Source of the DNA: Opitutia bacterium
Lineage (GTDB): Bacteria > Verrucomicrobiota > Verrucomicrobiae > Opitutales > UBA953
DNA length: 38,600 nt
Direction: 5' to 3'
Assembly (NCBI GenBank): GCA_004558035.1
Contig: SFEJ01000022.1
Span: forward strand, 1 to 38,600
In this document: positions 8,323-16,148 of the stretch, piece after piece
Numbering within the stretch: position 1 is the stretch's first letter
How the letters are laid out: every line of letters begins with the position of its first letter
Made by a program: the position numbers and the translations under genes
The notes under the pieces: generated by a model
Seen by the model: the letters and a program-made list of their open reading frames with translations, nothing else
Databases searched by the model: none
Told to the model about the DNA's origin: nothing

Positions 8323-9870
8323 ATGTCCGATTCCCCGAATACCCCGAACGCCGTTCCCGCGAAAAGACCGCCGCGCGTGGCCGTCTGGTGCGCGGCGCGA
8401 AAAAAGTCCTTCGAAAAATTCTACGACGAAACCGTGTGGACGCCGACCGAGGCGGCGCACCATTCCCTGCCGATGCGCGTCTTCACGGCGATCTGGCGCA
8501 TCGTCGAAATCACCGTCAACGGCACGATCGACAACAACATTCCGATGCACGCCGCGGCGCTGACGTATTACGCGCTGATGGCGCTCGCGCCGTTCGTCAT
8601 GCTCGTGCTGACGATCTTCGGCGTCGTGATGAACGTGCGCGGCGAAGAGGCCGTCCGCATCATGCAGGACCGTCTCGCGGAGACGATGCAGCTTGTCCTG
8701 CCGGCGCCTCCGCCCGCGGAAACGGCGGAAGCCGCGGACGCGATCGCGGAAAGCGCCGCCGCCGCCGCGCCTTCCGCGGAAGCGACGATCGGCGGCGTCG
8801 CGCCGCAGCTCGAAGAGTTCGCGGGCATGCTGCTCAAGAACACGATGGCGAATTCCGGCTCCTCGGGAACGATCGGCACGCTCGTCCTCGTCGTGCTCGC
8901 CGTGTTCATGATCGCCCGCGTCGAGGACGCCTACAATCTCATCTGGAACGTCAAAAAACGCCGCAGCTGGGCGCGCCGCTTCTGGGTGTATTTTCTTTTT
9001 CTGCTTCTCGGAGGCGTGTTTTCGGCGATTTCGATGTCGGTGCTTTCCGTTTCCGCGATTCTCAAAAACCTTTCGGAACACACGAACGACGTCGCCGCCT
9101 GGTTCGCCGCTGTGCCGAACGGCGAAGTCTTCTTCGACGTGATGACCTCGTTCGTGCCCGGGCTTTTCGCGTTCGCGGTCACGACGGTGCTCTTCGCGAG
9201 CCTGAACCGCTACCTGCCGAAGACGAACGTGAACTGGGGCCCGGCGCTCCTGGGCGGCGCGACCGTCGCCGCGACGTTCGCGGCGTGCGGCAAGGCGGCG
9301 TCGCTGTTCGTGTCGAAGATTTCCGAGTTCAATTCGATCTACGGCAACCTCAGCGTGATCTTCATCCTGATGTTCGCGCTCTATCTTTCGTGGATGTTCC
9401 TGCTCGTCGGCGGGCAGATCTCCTACGCCGTGCAGAACGCGGGAACGTACCGGAACGTGAGCCGGCAGTGGGCGGAGCTCAGCCCGCGCTCCAAGCGTGA
9501 GGCGCTCTTCGCCTGCCTGTTCGTGATTTTCGCGGAAGGCGCGAGCAAGGGCGTGGGACCGACGCTCGAAGAACTTTGCGACAAAATCCGCATTCCCGCC
9601 AATTTCGCTTCCGAATGCGTCGGAACGCTGACGGAGATGAAGCTCGTCAGCGCGCTCGCGCCCGACGAGACCGGGAAAACCCGCTACGCCGCCGCGGGAA
9701 CGCTGAACAGAATCACCCTCAGCAAGCTGCGGGATAAATTCGACACCATCCGCAAAAAAATCAGCTTCGCCGGCGACGAAAAACTGCACGCCGCGCTCGC
9801 TAAATTTTCCGCGAGCTTCGAAACCGCCGAAGACTCCGTCACGCTCGAATCCCTCCTCAAGGATTCCTGA
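8323..9870 (+). CDS. YihY/BrkB family inner-membrane protein
   Basis: The protein is 515 residues, starting MSDSPNTPNA. The upstream extension of this frame is only a shadow of ktrA, so the ATG at 8323 is chosen. The family signature AAALTYYALMALAPFVMLVL is present, followed by about six membrane segments including the conserved SEFNSIYGNLSVIFILMFALYLSWMFLLVGGQISYA. An Ala/Glu-rich insertion of about 50 residues lies between the first segments. A C-terminal cytoplasmic region of about 140 residues may be a winged helix (inference). The family was once called ribonuclease BN, which is not supported; its transport or export role is unresolved. It starts 62 bases after ktrA and is probably co-transcribed. 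Confidence 0.9.
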   Translation: MSDSPNTPNAVPAKRPPRVAVWCAARKKSFEKFYDETVWTPTEAAHHSLPMRVFTAIWRIVEITVNGTIDNNIPMHAAALTYYALMALAPFVMLVLTIFGVVMNVRGEEAVRIMQDRLAETMQLVLPAPPPAETAEAADAIAESAAAAAPSAEATIGGVAPQLEEFAGMLLKNTMANSGSSGTIGTLVLVVLAVFMIARVEDAYNLIWNVKKRRSWARRFWVYFLFLLLGGVFSAISMSVLSVSAILKNLSEHTNDVAAWFAAVPNGEVFFDVMTSFVPGLFAFAVTTVLFASLNRYLPKTNVNWGPALLGGATVAATFAACGKAASLFVSKISEFNSIYGNLSVIFILMFALYLSWMFLLVGGQISYAVQNAGTYRNVSRQWAELSPRSKREALFACLFVIFAEGASKGVGPTLEELCDKIRIPANFASECVGTLTEMKLVSALAPDETGKTRYAAAGTLNRITLSKLRDKFDTIRKKISFAGDEKLHAALAKFSASFETAEDSVTLESLLKDS

Positions 9871-9906
9871 CGCGTTCCCGCGGGAGAGGATTTTCCGAAA
9901 TCCGCT

Positions 9907-11661
9907 TCAGTTCCCGGAGTCCAGCGTCACCGCGTTGTAGGGGTGGATGTCGAGCAGGTTCGGATGCCAGCCGCGGACGCGCGGGTCGAGCAGGAACTTG
10001 CTGCGCGAATGCAGAGTCGGGATGATCGGCGCCGCGTCGATCAGAATCGCCTCGGCGTCGCGGAGCAGTCGCTCGCGCGCGGCGGGAATGCGTTCCCGCG
10101 CGGCGGCGGCGAGCAGCGCGTCGTAGCGCGCGTCGTTCCAGTTCGTCCAGTTGATGTGCCCGCCGGAGACGAAGAGCTCGAGAAACGTCGTCGGGTCGAG
10201 ATAGTCGCCGCTCCACGCCGAGCGCGCCAGCTCGTAGTCGCCGCGCGCGAGGCTCGTGCGGTAAACTTTGTATTCCTGATTGCGCAGCTCGACGCGGACG
10301 CCGAGATTGTTCCGCCACATTTCCTGAATCGCCTGGGCGAAGAACTGGGCGCCGTCCGAGGTGTTGAAGAGGTAGGAAATTTCCGGGAAGCCTGCGCCGC
10401 CGGGAAATCCGGCTTCGGCGAGCAGGCGGCGCGCTTCGGCGATTTCGCGTTCCCGCGTCGCGGCGTATTCGGCGGGCGAGGCTTCCTCGGGCGCGGCGGG
10501 CGCCGTTCCCGCGCAGGCGGCGTAGGCGGCTTCGGGCACGAGCATCGCCGTCGGCGTTTCGCCGCCGCGCATGACGCGTTCGGCGAGCGCGCGCCGGTCC
10601 AGCGCGAGCGAGAGCGCGCGGCGCACGCGCGGGTCGTCGAGCGGCGGGCGCGCGCAGTTCACGCGGATGAACGCGGTCGAAAGATACGGGTCCAGACGCA
10701 GCGTCGGCGAGGCCTCGGCGCGCAGCACGGGAACGCGCGAGGGCGGCACGGTGTTCGTCACGTGATACTGCCCGTCGTTGAACGCCTTTTCCTCGGCGAA
10801 CTGGTCTTCGACCGCGTCGAAGCGGACGCCGCTGAGCGCGACGCGCGCGGCGTCGCGGTAGAACGGATTTTTTTCGGTCTCGATGCGGTAGGCGACGCGC
10901 CAGGATTTGAGGCGGAACGGTCCGCTGCCGACGAAATTTTCCGGGCGCGTCCAGCGCGTCGAGCGTTCGTCGATCGCGCCGAATTTCAGAATCGCGTGCG
11001 CGGGAACGACGCTCCAGCTCGAATGGCACGCTAGCGACAGGAAGTACGGGCACGGGCTTTCGAGCTCGACGACGAGCGTGCGCGCGTCGGGCGCGGCGAA
11101 GCCGACCTGCGAGAAATCCTCCAGTTTGCCCGTCGCGAACGCGCGGGCGTTCTTCACGGGCGCGAAAAACAGCGAAGCGCAGGGCGAGGCGAGCTTCGGC
11201 GAAAGAATGCGGCGGAAGGAAAAAAGAAAGTCCGCGGACGTGATCGGCACGCCGTCGGAAAACTTCGCGTCCTCCCGCAGGCGGAAGGTCCACGTGCGCC
11301 CGTCGGCGGAAGTCTCCCACGATTCGGCGATCGCGGGAACGGGCGCGAGCGTGCGCGGATCGTAGGTGACGAGCCCTTCGAAGAGCGCGAGCATGATGCG
11401 GTTTTCGATGACGCCCGGCTGCGCGAACTGCGGATCGAGCGCCGACGGCTCGCCGCCGTTGTTCACGAGCAGCACGCCCGCGCGCGCGGCGAGCTCCGCG
11501 GGCGGCACGTTCTCGCCGCAGCCGCAGAAAAGCGCCGCCGTCAGCGTTCCCGCGAGCCCGAGCGCGAACGCCGCGAGAAGCCCTCGCGCGCGCGCCGCCG
11601 CCGAGATTTTTTCGCCGCGGAGCAGGCCTCTCGGCGGATGATTGTCGGGCGTGAACCTCAT
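9907..11661 (-). CDS. ABC transporter substrate-binding lipoprotein, oligopeptide type (SBP family 5)
   Basis: The protein is 584 residues. A basic N-terminus and hydrophobic segment are followed by LTAALFCGCGE, with two candidate lipidation cysteines, which suggests a lipoprotein. Family-5 hallmarks follow: GGEPSALDPQFAQPGVIENRIMLALFEGL, DGRTWTFRLREDAKFSDGVPITSADFLFSF, and near the end NWTNWNDARYDALLAAA. The length and motifs match OppA/DppA. The partner permeases and ATPases are not in the window, so the protein either works with a distant Opp system or is an orphan receptor. The N-terminus before the hydrophobic segment is long; a later start is possible. The gene converges with the YihY gene, 36 bases apart, with no clear terminator between. 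Confidence 0.92.
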   Translation of the reverse strand: MRFTPDNHPPRGLLRGEKISAAARARGLLAAFALGLAGTLTAALFCGCGENVPPAELAARAGVLLVNNGGEPSALDPQFAQPGVIENRIMLALFEGLVTYDPRTLAPVPAIAESWETSADGRTWTFRLREDAKFSDGVPITSADFLFSFRRILSPKLASPCASLFFAPVKNARAFATGKLEDFSQVGFAAPDARTLVVELESPCPYFLSLACHSSWSVVPAHAILKFGAIDERSTRWTRPENFVGSGPFRLKSWRVAYRIETEKNPFYRDAARVALSGVRFDAVEDQFAEEKAFNDGQYHVTNTVPPSRVPVLRAEASPTLRLDPYLSTAFIRVNCARPPLDDPRVRRALSLALDRRALAERVMRGGETPTAMLVPEAAYAACAGTAPAAPEEASPAEYAATREREIAEARRLLAEAGFPGGAGFPEISYLFNTSDGAQFFAQAIQEMWRNNLGVRVELRNQEYKVYRTSLARGDYELARSAWSGDYLDPTTFLELFVSGGHINWTNWNDARYDALLAAAARERIPAARERLLRDAEAILIDAAPIIPTLHSRSKFLLDPRVRGWHPNLLDIHPYNAVTLDSGN

Positions 11662-11747
11662 AAACTGCGCGCAAGCATACGCGCTCCCGCCGAAACCGCA
11701 AACGCGGAATTTTCGGGAGAGTAAGCGTCCCGCGTGCCCGCGAAATC

Positions 11748-12077
11748 AAAAAACGCGAAGAACGCAAAGAAGAACCGCGAAGTCAAAGGAAGTTAAAGAA
11801 AGTTTATGGAGGAAAGGCGGTTTTCCAGCCGCTTCTTTGAAATTCCTTCCCGCACAATTTTAACGCAGAGGAACGGAGGAGCAGGGAAACGGGGCTCCGC
11901 GGGAACGCCGCCTTGGGGGCGAAGGCATTCCTGCCTTCGGTCGTGAGGCGGCGCATATTTTTTCGGTTTTCCGGCGGGCGTTTCGCGGGGCTGAATCGAA
12001 TCCCTTAAAATCCCCGAAATAAAACTTTTTTAACGTCCTTTGACTTTGCGTTTTCCTTCGCGTTCTTTGCGTTTTTC
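11748..12077. repeat. Intergenic element with 55-bp inverted arms (mosaic repeat copy 2)
   Basis: The left arm (11748-11803, containing AACGCGAAGAACGCAAAG) and right arm (12023-12077) are inverted copies, about 85% alike with one 1-base gap. Between them lies a nested structure. The stem CGCCGCCT/AGGCGGCG (11906-11913 with 11946-11953) encloses the perfect hairpin CGAAGGCA-TTCC-TGCCTTCG (11920-11939). Modules at 11860-11894, 11986-12020 and 11756-11793 match, inverted, modules at 2611-2648, 2395-2429 and 2755-2792. No protein is encoded. The size and inverted ends recall a MITE, but no target-site duplication is obvious. The element fills most of the 431-base gap between the SBP gene and queE. 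Confidence 0.65.
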
Positions 12078-12092
12078 TGACGGGAAACTTCG

Positions 12093-12710
12093 TCAGCGGA
12101 CGCCGAAGAGCTTGTGCGTCTGCCAGCCGGCGCGGAAGGGAGCGCCGCGCGCGCGCACGTGCGCCGAAATCGCGTCGAGGACTTCGGCGTTTTCGCGGCG
12201 CGACCATTCCGGGTGCAGCCAGATCGAGCGCACGGAGTTCGGACCGATCCGCGCCTCCCAGAACGCGATGTCGGCGGGCTCGGAGATGATGAGCTTGATT
12301 TCGCTCGCGCGCGCCCAGTTTTCCGCGAGCGGCGGGCGCTGCGGCTTCGGCGAAAGCGTCACCCAATCGACGTTCCCGCGGATCTCGAACGCGCCGCAGG
12401 TCTCGACGTGGACGCGGAGCTTTTTCGCGTGGAGCGCCTCGACGAGCGGCGCGAGGTCGTGAATCGCGGGCTCGCCGCCGGTGACGACGACGAAGTCCGG
12501 ACGCGCCGCGGCTGCGGCGTCCGCGAGCGCGCGCGCGTCGAGGTCGCGCACGTCGCGCGAGCCCGTCCAGTCGCGCTTCCACGTTCCTGCGGAATCGCAC
12601 CAGCTGCAGCGGATCGGGCAGCCGTAGAGGCGGATGAAGAACGCCGAGCGCCCGACGTGTTCGCCCTCGCCCTGCCACGAGTGGAAAGTCTCAAAAACCG
12701 GATAAGTCAT
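12093..12710 (-). CDS. queE: 7-carboxy-7-deazaguanine synthase (QueE), radical SAM
   Basis: The 205-residue protein starts MTYPVFETFHSWQGEG. It carries the radical-SAM cluster motif C31-x3-C35-x2-C38 (YGCPIRCSWCD), the GGEP box (VVTGGEPAIHD) that contacts S-adenosylmethionine, and VHVETCGAF. The enzyme contracts 6-carboxytetrahydropterin to 7-carboxy-7-deazaguanine in preQ0/queuosine synthesis. The gene sits 35 bases downstream of queD, the preceding pathway step, on the same strand. The longer open frame upstream is a shadow of queD. Confidence 0.95.
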   Translation of the reverse strand: MTYPVFETFHSWQGEGEHVGRSAFFIRLYGCPIRCSWCDSAGTWKRDWTGSRDVRDLDARALADAAAAARPDFVVVTGGEPAIHDLAPLVEALHAKKLRVHVETCGAFEIRGNVDWVTLSPKPQRPPLAENWARASEIKLIISEPADIAFWEARIGPNSVRSIWLHPEWSRRENAEVLDAISAHVRARGAPFRAGWQTHKLFGVR

Positions 12711-12745
12711 TTTCGTTCCCGCGAAGCATTGCGTCCGCGCGCGGT

Positions 12746-13183
12746 TCAGGCGCTTTTCGGCGCGTAGGTCGCGAAGTTCTTGCTGTCCTCGCCGACGCGG
12801 ACGGAAAGCAGCCGCACGCGGTTTTTCGATTCCTCGCGGATGAGCTTGTCGAAGACGCTGAACAGGTGTTTCGCCATGCCTTCCGCCGAGCAGTTTTCCA
12901 TGACGTAGGGCTTGAAGAGATGCGGGAACGCCGCGAGCATCCGGAGCCCCTCGGCGTCGGACTTCGCGAACGTGCACGCGTGGTCGAGGTTTTCCTCGAT
13001 CCAGCGGGAAATGAATTTGATTCCGCCGAAATCGACGACGAATCCCTGCTCGTCGAGCTCTTCGCAGGCGAACGTCAGCGCGAACGACCAGTTGTGCCCG
13101 TGCACGAAGCGGCAGTGCCCGGGATGGCGGTGCTGGACGTGGCCGATCGGAACGTCGGTGTAGATTTTTTCGCAGGTATGCAT
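12746..13183 (-). CDS. queD: 6-carboxy-tetrahydropterin synthase (QueD)
   Basis: The protein is 145 residues. The PTPS-fold active site is GHCRFVHGHNW, with catalytic Cys24 and zinc ligands His28 and His30; a third ligand is probably His15. Other conserved segments are FVVDFGGIK, LDHACTF and the Glu of MENCSAEGMAKHLF. The enzyme converts 7,8-dihydroneopterin triphosphate to 6-carboxytetrahydropterin, the substrate of the adjacent QueE. It is divergent to acylphosphatase across 82 bases. Confidence 0.95.
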   Translation of the reverse strand: MHTCEKIYTDVPIGHVQHRHPGHCRFVHGHNWSFALTFACEELDEQGFVVDFGGIKFISRWIEENLDHACTFAKSDAEGLRMLAAFPHLFKPYVMENCSAEGMAKHLFSVFDKLIREESKNRVRLLSVRVGEDSKNFATYAPKSA

Positions 13184-13265
13184 GGCTTTTCAATCATGCG
13201 TTCCCGCGTCCGGCTTGCGAGAAAATTTTCTTGGCGGCGGCGCGGGAACTCGTTTGCATTGCGGC

Positions 13266-13547
13266 ATGGACAAAGAGATTCACCATGCGGACGTCTGGTT
13301 CGAAGGGCGCGTCCAGGGCGTCGGGTTTCGGTATCAGACGCTGAAGCTCGCGCGCGGCTACGACGTTTCGGGGACGGTCCGCAATCTTCCCGACGGGCGC
13401 GTGCTGCTCCACGCGGAAGGCGCCGAGGGAGAAGTCTCGGCGTTCACGCGCGCCGTCGCCGAAGAGATGCGTCCCTTCATCCGCTCCGTCGAAACGCGCC
13501 TCAGCGTCGCCCCGCCGCGGGAACGCGGCTTCACCATCGTTTCCTGA
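13266..13547 (+). CDS. acyP: Acylphosphatase
   Basis: The 93-residue protein starts MDKEIHHADVWF; the ATG at 13266 gives the normal family length. The phosphate-binding loop GRVQGVGFRYQ contains the catalytic Arg, and GTVRNLPDGRV contains the catalytic Asn. The enzyme hydrolyses carboxyl-phosphate bonds of small acyl phosphates in the cytosol. It is followed 7 bases later by an ABC ATPase gene, so the three or four genes downstream may share its transcript. Confidence 0.95.
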   Translation: MDKEIHHADVWFEGRVQGVGFRYQTLKLARGYDVSGTVRNLPDGRVLLHAEGAEGEVSAFTRAVAEEMRPFIRSVETRLSVAPPRERGFTIVS

Positions 13548-13554
13548 GAAAGCA

Positions 13555-14433
13555 ATGGCATCTTCCGACACCGTTCCCGCCGTCGAAATCTCGCGGCTGA
13601 CCAAAGACTTCCGCATCGGTGTGCGCGGCGTGAAGCTGCGCGCCGTGGACGACGTCTCCTTCAGCGTCGCGCCGGGCGAGATCTTCGGGCTGCTCGGGCC
13701 GAACGGCTCGGGGAAATCCACGACGCTGAAGATCATGCTCGGGCTCTTCCGCCCGACTTCGGGCACGTGCCGCCTCTTCGGCAGGGAAAGCACGGACGCC
13801 GCCGCGCGCCGCGACGTCGGGTTTCTGCCCGAGGCGCCGTATTTTTACGGCTGGCTTTCCGGGCGCGAGCTGGTGCGGTTTTACGCGAAGCTCGCCGGCG
13901 TTCCCTCGAAACGGCTCGACGCCGCCGTCGAGGAGGCGCTCGAGATCACGGGAATGACCGCCGCCGCCTCCCGCCGCGTGAAGACGTATTCCAAGGGCAT
14001 GCTGCAGCGCATCGGCGTCGCGCAGGCGATCGTGCACGACCCGCGGCTCGTGATTCTCGACGAGCCCACGGCGGGCATCGACCCGATCGGCTCGGCGGAA
14101 ATCGGCGAGTGCATTCTCGGCATGAAGCGCCGCGGCAAGACGGTGCTGCTGTGCTCGCACCTGCTCGGGCAGGTCGAAAACATCTGCGACCGCATCGCGA
14201 TCATGGACAAGGGCAGGCTCGTCGTCGCGGGAACGCTCGACGCCGTGCTCACGCGCCGCGACCGCACGACGCTGACGCTTTCCGGCGCCGAGGGACTTTC
14301 GGAGGCGGACTTCGCGGAGCTGCGCGCGTTCCTGCGCGCCCGCGGCGCGGAAATCGAATCCGTCGCGCACCCGCGCATGTCGCTCGAAAAATTCTTCGTC
14401 AGCAACTTTTCCAAGGAGAATCGCCGCTCATGA
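13555..14433 (+). CDS. ABC transporter ATP-binding protein (ABC-2 export type)
   Basis: The protein is 292 residues. Walker A GPNGSGKST is at 48-56, the Q-loop region at about 90-95, signature YSKGMLQR at 145-152, Walker B LVILDEP at 165-171, and the switch His in LLCSHLLGQVENICD. The C-terminal extension after residue 225 is typical of CcmA/NatA/GldA-like export ATPases. The stop overlaps the permease start by ATGA, so the two are translationally coupled and surely form one transporter. The substrate is not evident. Confidence 0.95.
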   Translation: MASSDTVPAVEISRLTKDFRIGVRGVKLRAVDDVSFSVAPGEIFGLLGPNGSGKSTTLKIMLGLFRPTSGTCRLFGRESTDAAARRDVGFLPEAPYFYGWLSGRELVRFYAKLAGVPSKRLDAAVEEALEITGMTAAASRRVKTYSKGMLQRIGVAQAIVHDPRLVILDEPTAGIDPIGSAEIGECILGMKRRGKTVLLCSHLLGQVENICDRIAIMDKGRLVVAGTLDAVLTRRDRTTLTLSGAEGLSEADFAELRAFLRARGAEIESVAHPRMSLEKFFVSNFSKENRRS

Positions 14434-15251
14434 AAGCCGTCGCTCTGATCGCCGGAAACACGTTTCTCGAAGCCGTCCGGCAAAAATTCTTCAATTTTCT
14501 GCTCCTGCTCGGGCTGGCGCTGACGCTCGTCTCCGTCGGGCTTTCCGGGCTCAATTTCGGAGGCACGGAGCTGAAGTTCGTCGCCGACTTCGGCTTCGGC
14601 GGGCTGTTTCTTTTCGGCTCGGTGCTCGCCGTGGTGATGAGCGTGCAGCTCTTTTTCGCGGAAATCGACAACCGCACGGCGATCACGTTGCTGGCGAAGC
14701 CGGTGAGCCGCGCCTCGTTCGTGCTGGGGAAATTCTTCGGCGTGTGGCTGCTGCTGGGCGTCTTCACGCTGATTCTGGCGGCGCTGCTCGGTCTCGTGCT
14801 CGCGCTGCGCCAGCCCGCGCTCGCGGCGCAGGCGGCGGCGCGCGGAATGCCGGAGCCGTTTCTGAGCCTCGGCGGGCTCGCCGTCTTCGCGCTCGTCCAG
14901 TGGGCGCGGCTCGGCGTCGTCGCGGCGATGACGATGGCGTTCACGAGCTTTTCGCAGACGTACCTCTACGCGGTCGTCGTCTCGTTCTGCGGGCTGCTGA
15001 TCGCGCAGCTGCAGTACGTGCTTCAGGACGTCGCGGTTTCGGAAAAATCCTCCGCGGCGGCGAAGCTCGGCGCGGCGGCGCTCGCGAAGGTCGTGCCGAA
15101 TCTCCAGCTCTTCAACGTCGGGCCGCAGCTCACGCTCGAGCGCGCCGGACTTCCCGCGGAGACGCTGTGGGAGATCTTCGGCTACGGCGCGCTGTGGATT
15201 GCGGCGCCGCTCGTCGTGACGCTCTGGTTCTTCCGGAGCCGGGAGATGTGA
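14430..15251 (+). CDS. ABC-2 type permease subunit
   Basis: The 273-residue protein starts MKAVALIAGNTFLEAVRQKFF, the usual opening of ABC-2 permeases with an amphipathic helix before the first membrane segment. Six hydrophobic segments follow, with FFAEIDNRTAITLLAKPVSR between segments 2 and 3, the conserved cytosolic motif of this family. AAGGAG at 14411-14416 is a good ribosome site 13 bases upstream of the ATG. The ATG overlaps the ATPase stop (ATGA). It forms the membrane part of the exporter. Confidence 0.93.
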   Translation: MKAVALIAGNTFLEAVRQKFFNFLLLLGLALTLVSVGLSGLNFGGTELKFVADFGFGGLFLFGSVLAVVMSVQLFFAEIDNRTAITLLAKPVSRASFVLGKFFGVWLLLGVFTLILAALLGLVLALRQPALAAQAAARGMPEPFLSLGGLAVFALVQWARLGVVAAMTMAFTSFSQTYLYAVVVSFCGLLIAQLQYVLQDVAVSEKSSAAAKLGAAALAKVVPNLQLFNVGPQLTLERAGLPAETLWEIFGYGALWIAAPLVVTLWFFRSREM

Positions 15252-15268
15252 GGAGGCCCGTTCCCGCC

Positions 15269-16063
15269 ATGCGTCATCGGATTTCGGATACGGTTTTCCG
15301 CTTCGCGAAGCGCTGGGGCGTTCCCGCGCTCGTGCTCGCGGGAGCGGGATTCGCCTCGGCGCCGCTCGAAAAGCCCGCCTGGGCCGCCGTGAAGGCGACG
15401 CTCCCGGAACTTTCAGCCGAAACGCTTGCGGAGACCGCGGGAACGGGCGTCGTGCTCGGCACGCTCGGCGGCTTCCGCACCGTGCTCGCCGACGTCGCGT
15501 GGCTGCGCGCGTTCCACTTCTGGAGCGAACGCGACCTGCAAAGCTGCGAGGCGCTGACGGACCTCGCGCGCGCCCTCGACCCGCAGAACTACTTTTTCTG
15601 GGAACATTCCGTGAACTACGTCGCGTTCGACTTCCCGTCGTGGATCGTCTCGGCGCGCGGCGGGCGGCGCGTCTCGCCGCAGGTGCGCGCGGAAATCCAC
15701 CGCAAGGCTTACGAGCGCGCGCTCGAGCTCGTCGCGCAGATGGAGAAACGCTTCCCCGGCGAAGGCAAGGTCTTCGCGCTCGGCGCGCAGGTCTCCAACG
15801 TGAAGACGCCGCTGATCTACGGCGAGCCCGACTTCGAGCCCGCGCTCGCCTTCTACAAAAAGGCGATGGAGAGCCGCCGCGCGCCGTGGTTCGCGTTTCT
15901 CTCCTACGCGACGATCGTCAAGCTGCACTTCCCCGAGCGCGTCCCCGAGACGGAGCGGTATTTCCGGGAACAGCTCGCCGCCGCGGAGCGCCGCGGGAAC
16001 GCCGGCAGGGCGAAAATCCTCGCCGAAGCCCTCGACGAGCTCCTCCGCCCGGAAACGGACTGA
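15269..16063 (+). CDS. Unknown helical protein with N-terminal membrane segment, in ABC exporter operon
   Basis: The 264-residue protein starts MRHRISDTVF, 17 bases after the permease stop. An N-terminal hydrophobic stretch (VPALVLAGAGFASAPL) could be a signal anchor. The body is helical and aromatic-rich, with TPR-like spacing (AFHFWSERDLQSCEALTDLARALDPQNYFFWEHSVNYVAFD, and RKAYERALELVAQMEKRFPGEGKVF). A periplasmic or membrane-bound TPR-like helper of the exporter is plausible from its position (inference). I do not recognise a named family. Confidence 0.75.
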   Translation: MRHRISDTVFRFAKRWGVPALVLAGAGFASAPLEKPAWAAVKATLPELSAETLAETAGTGVVLGTLGGFRTVLADVAWLRAFHFWSERDLQSCEALTDLARALDPQNYFFWEHSVNYVAFDFPSWIVSARGGRRVSPQVRAEIHRKAYERALELVAQMEKRFPGEGKVFALGAQVSNVKTPLIYGEPDFEPALAFYKKAMESRRAPWFAFLSYATIVKLHFPERVPETERYFREQLAAAERRGNAGRAKILAEALDELLRPETD

Positions 16064-16148
16064 CCCGCCGCGGGCGCGCGCCGCGATATTCCTTGCACTC
16101 GCGGGAGCGGCGGAATATGCTCGGCGAAGCATTTTTGAATTTTCTCCC

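Noticed and set aside
9871..9906. Terminator between the convergent YihY and binding-protein genes
   Set aside because: Only a short stem (GGATTT/AAATCC) without a T-run; not convincing.
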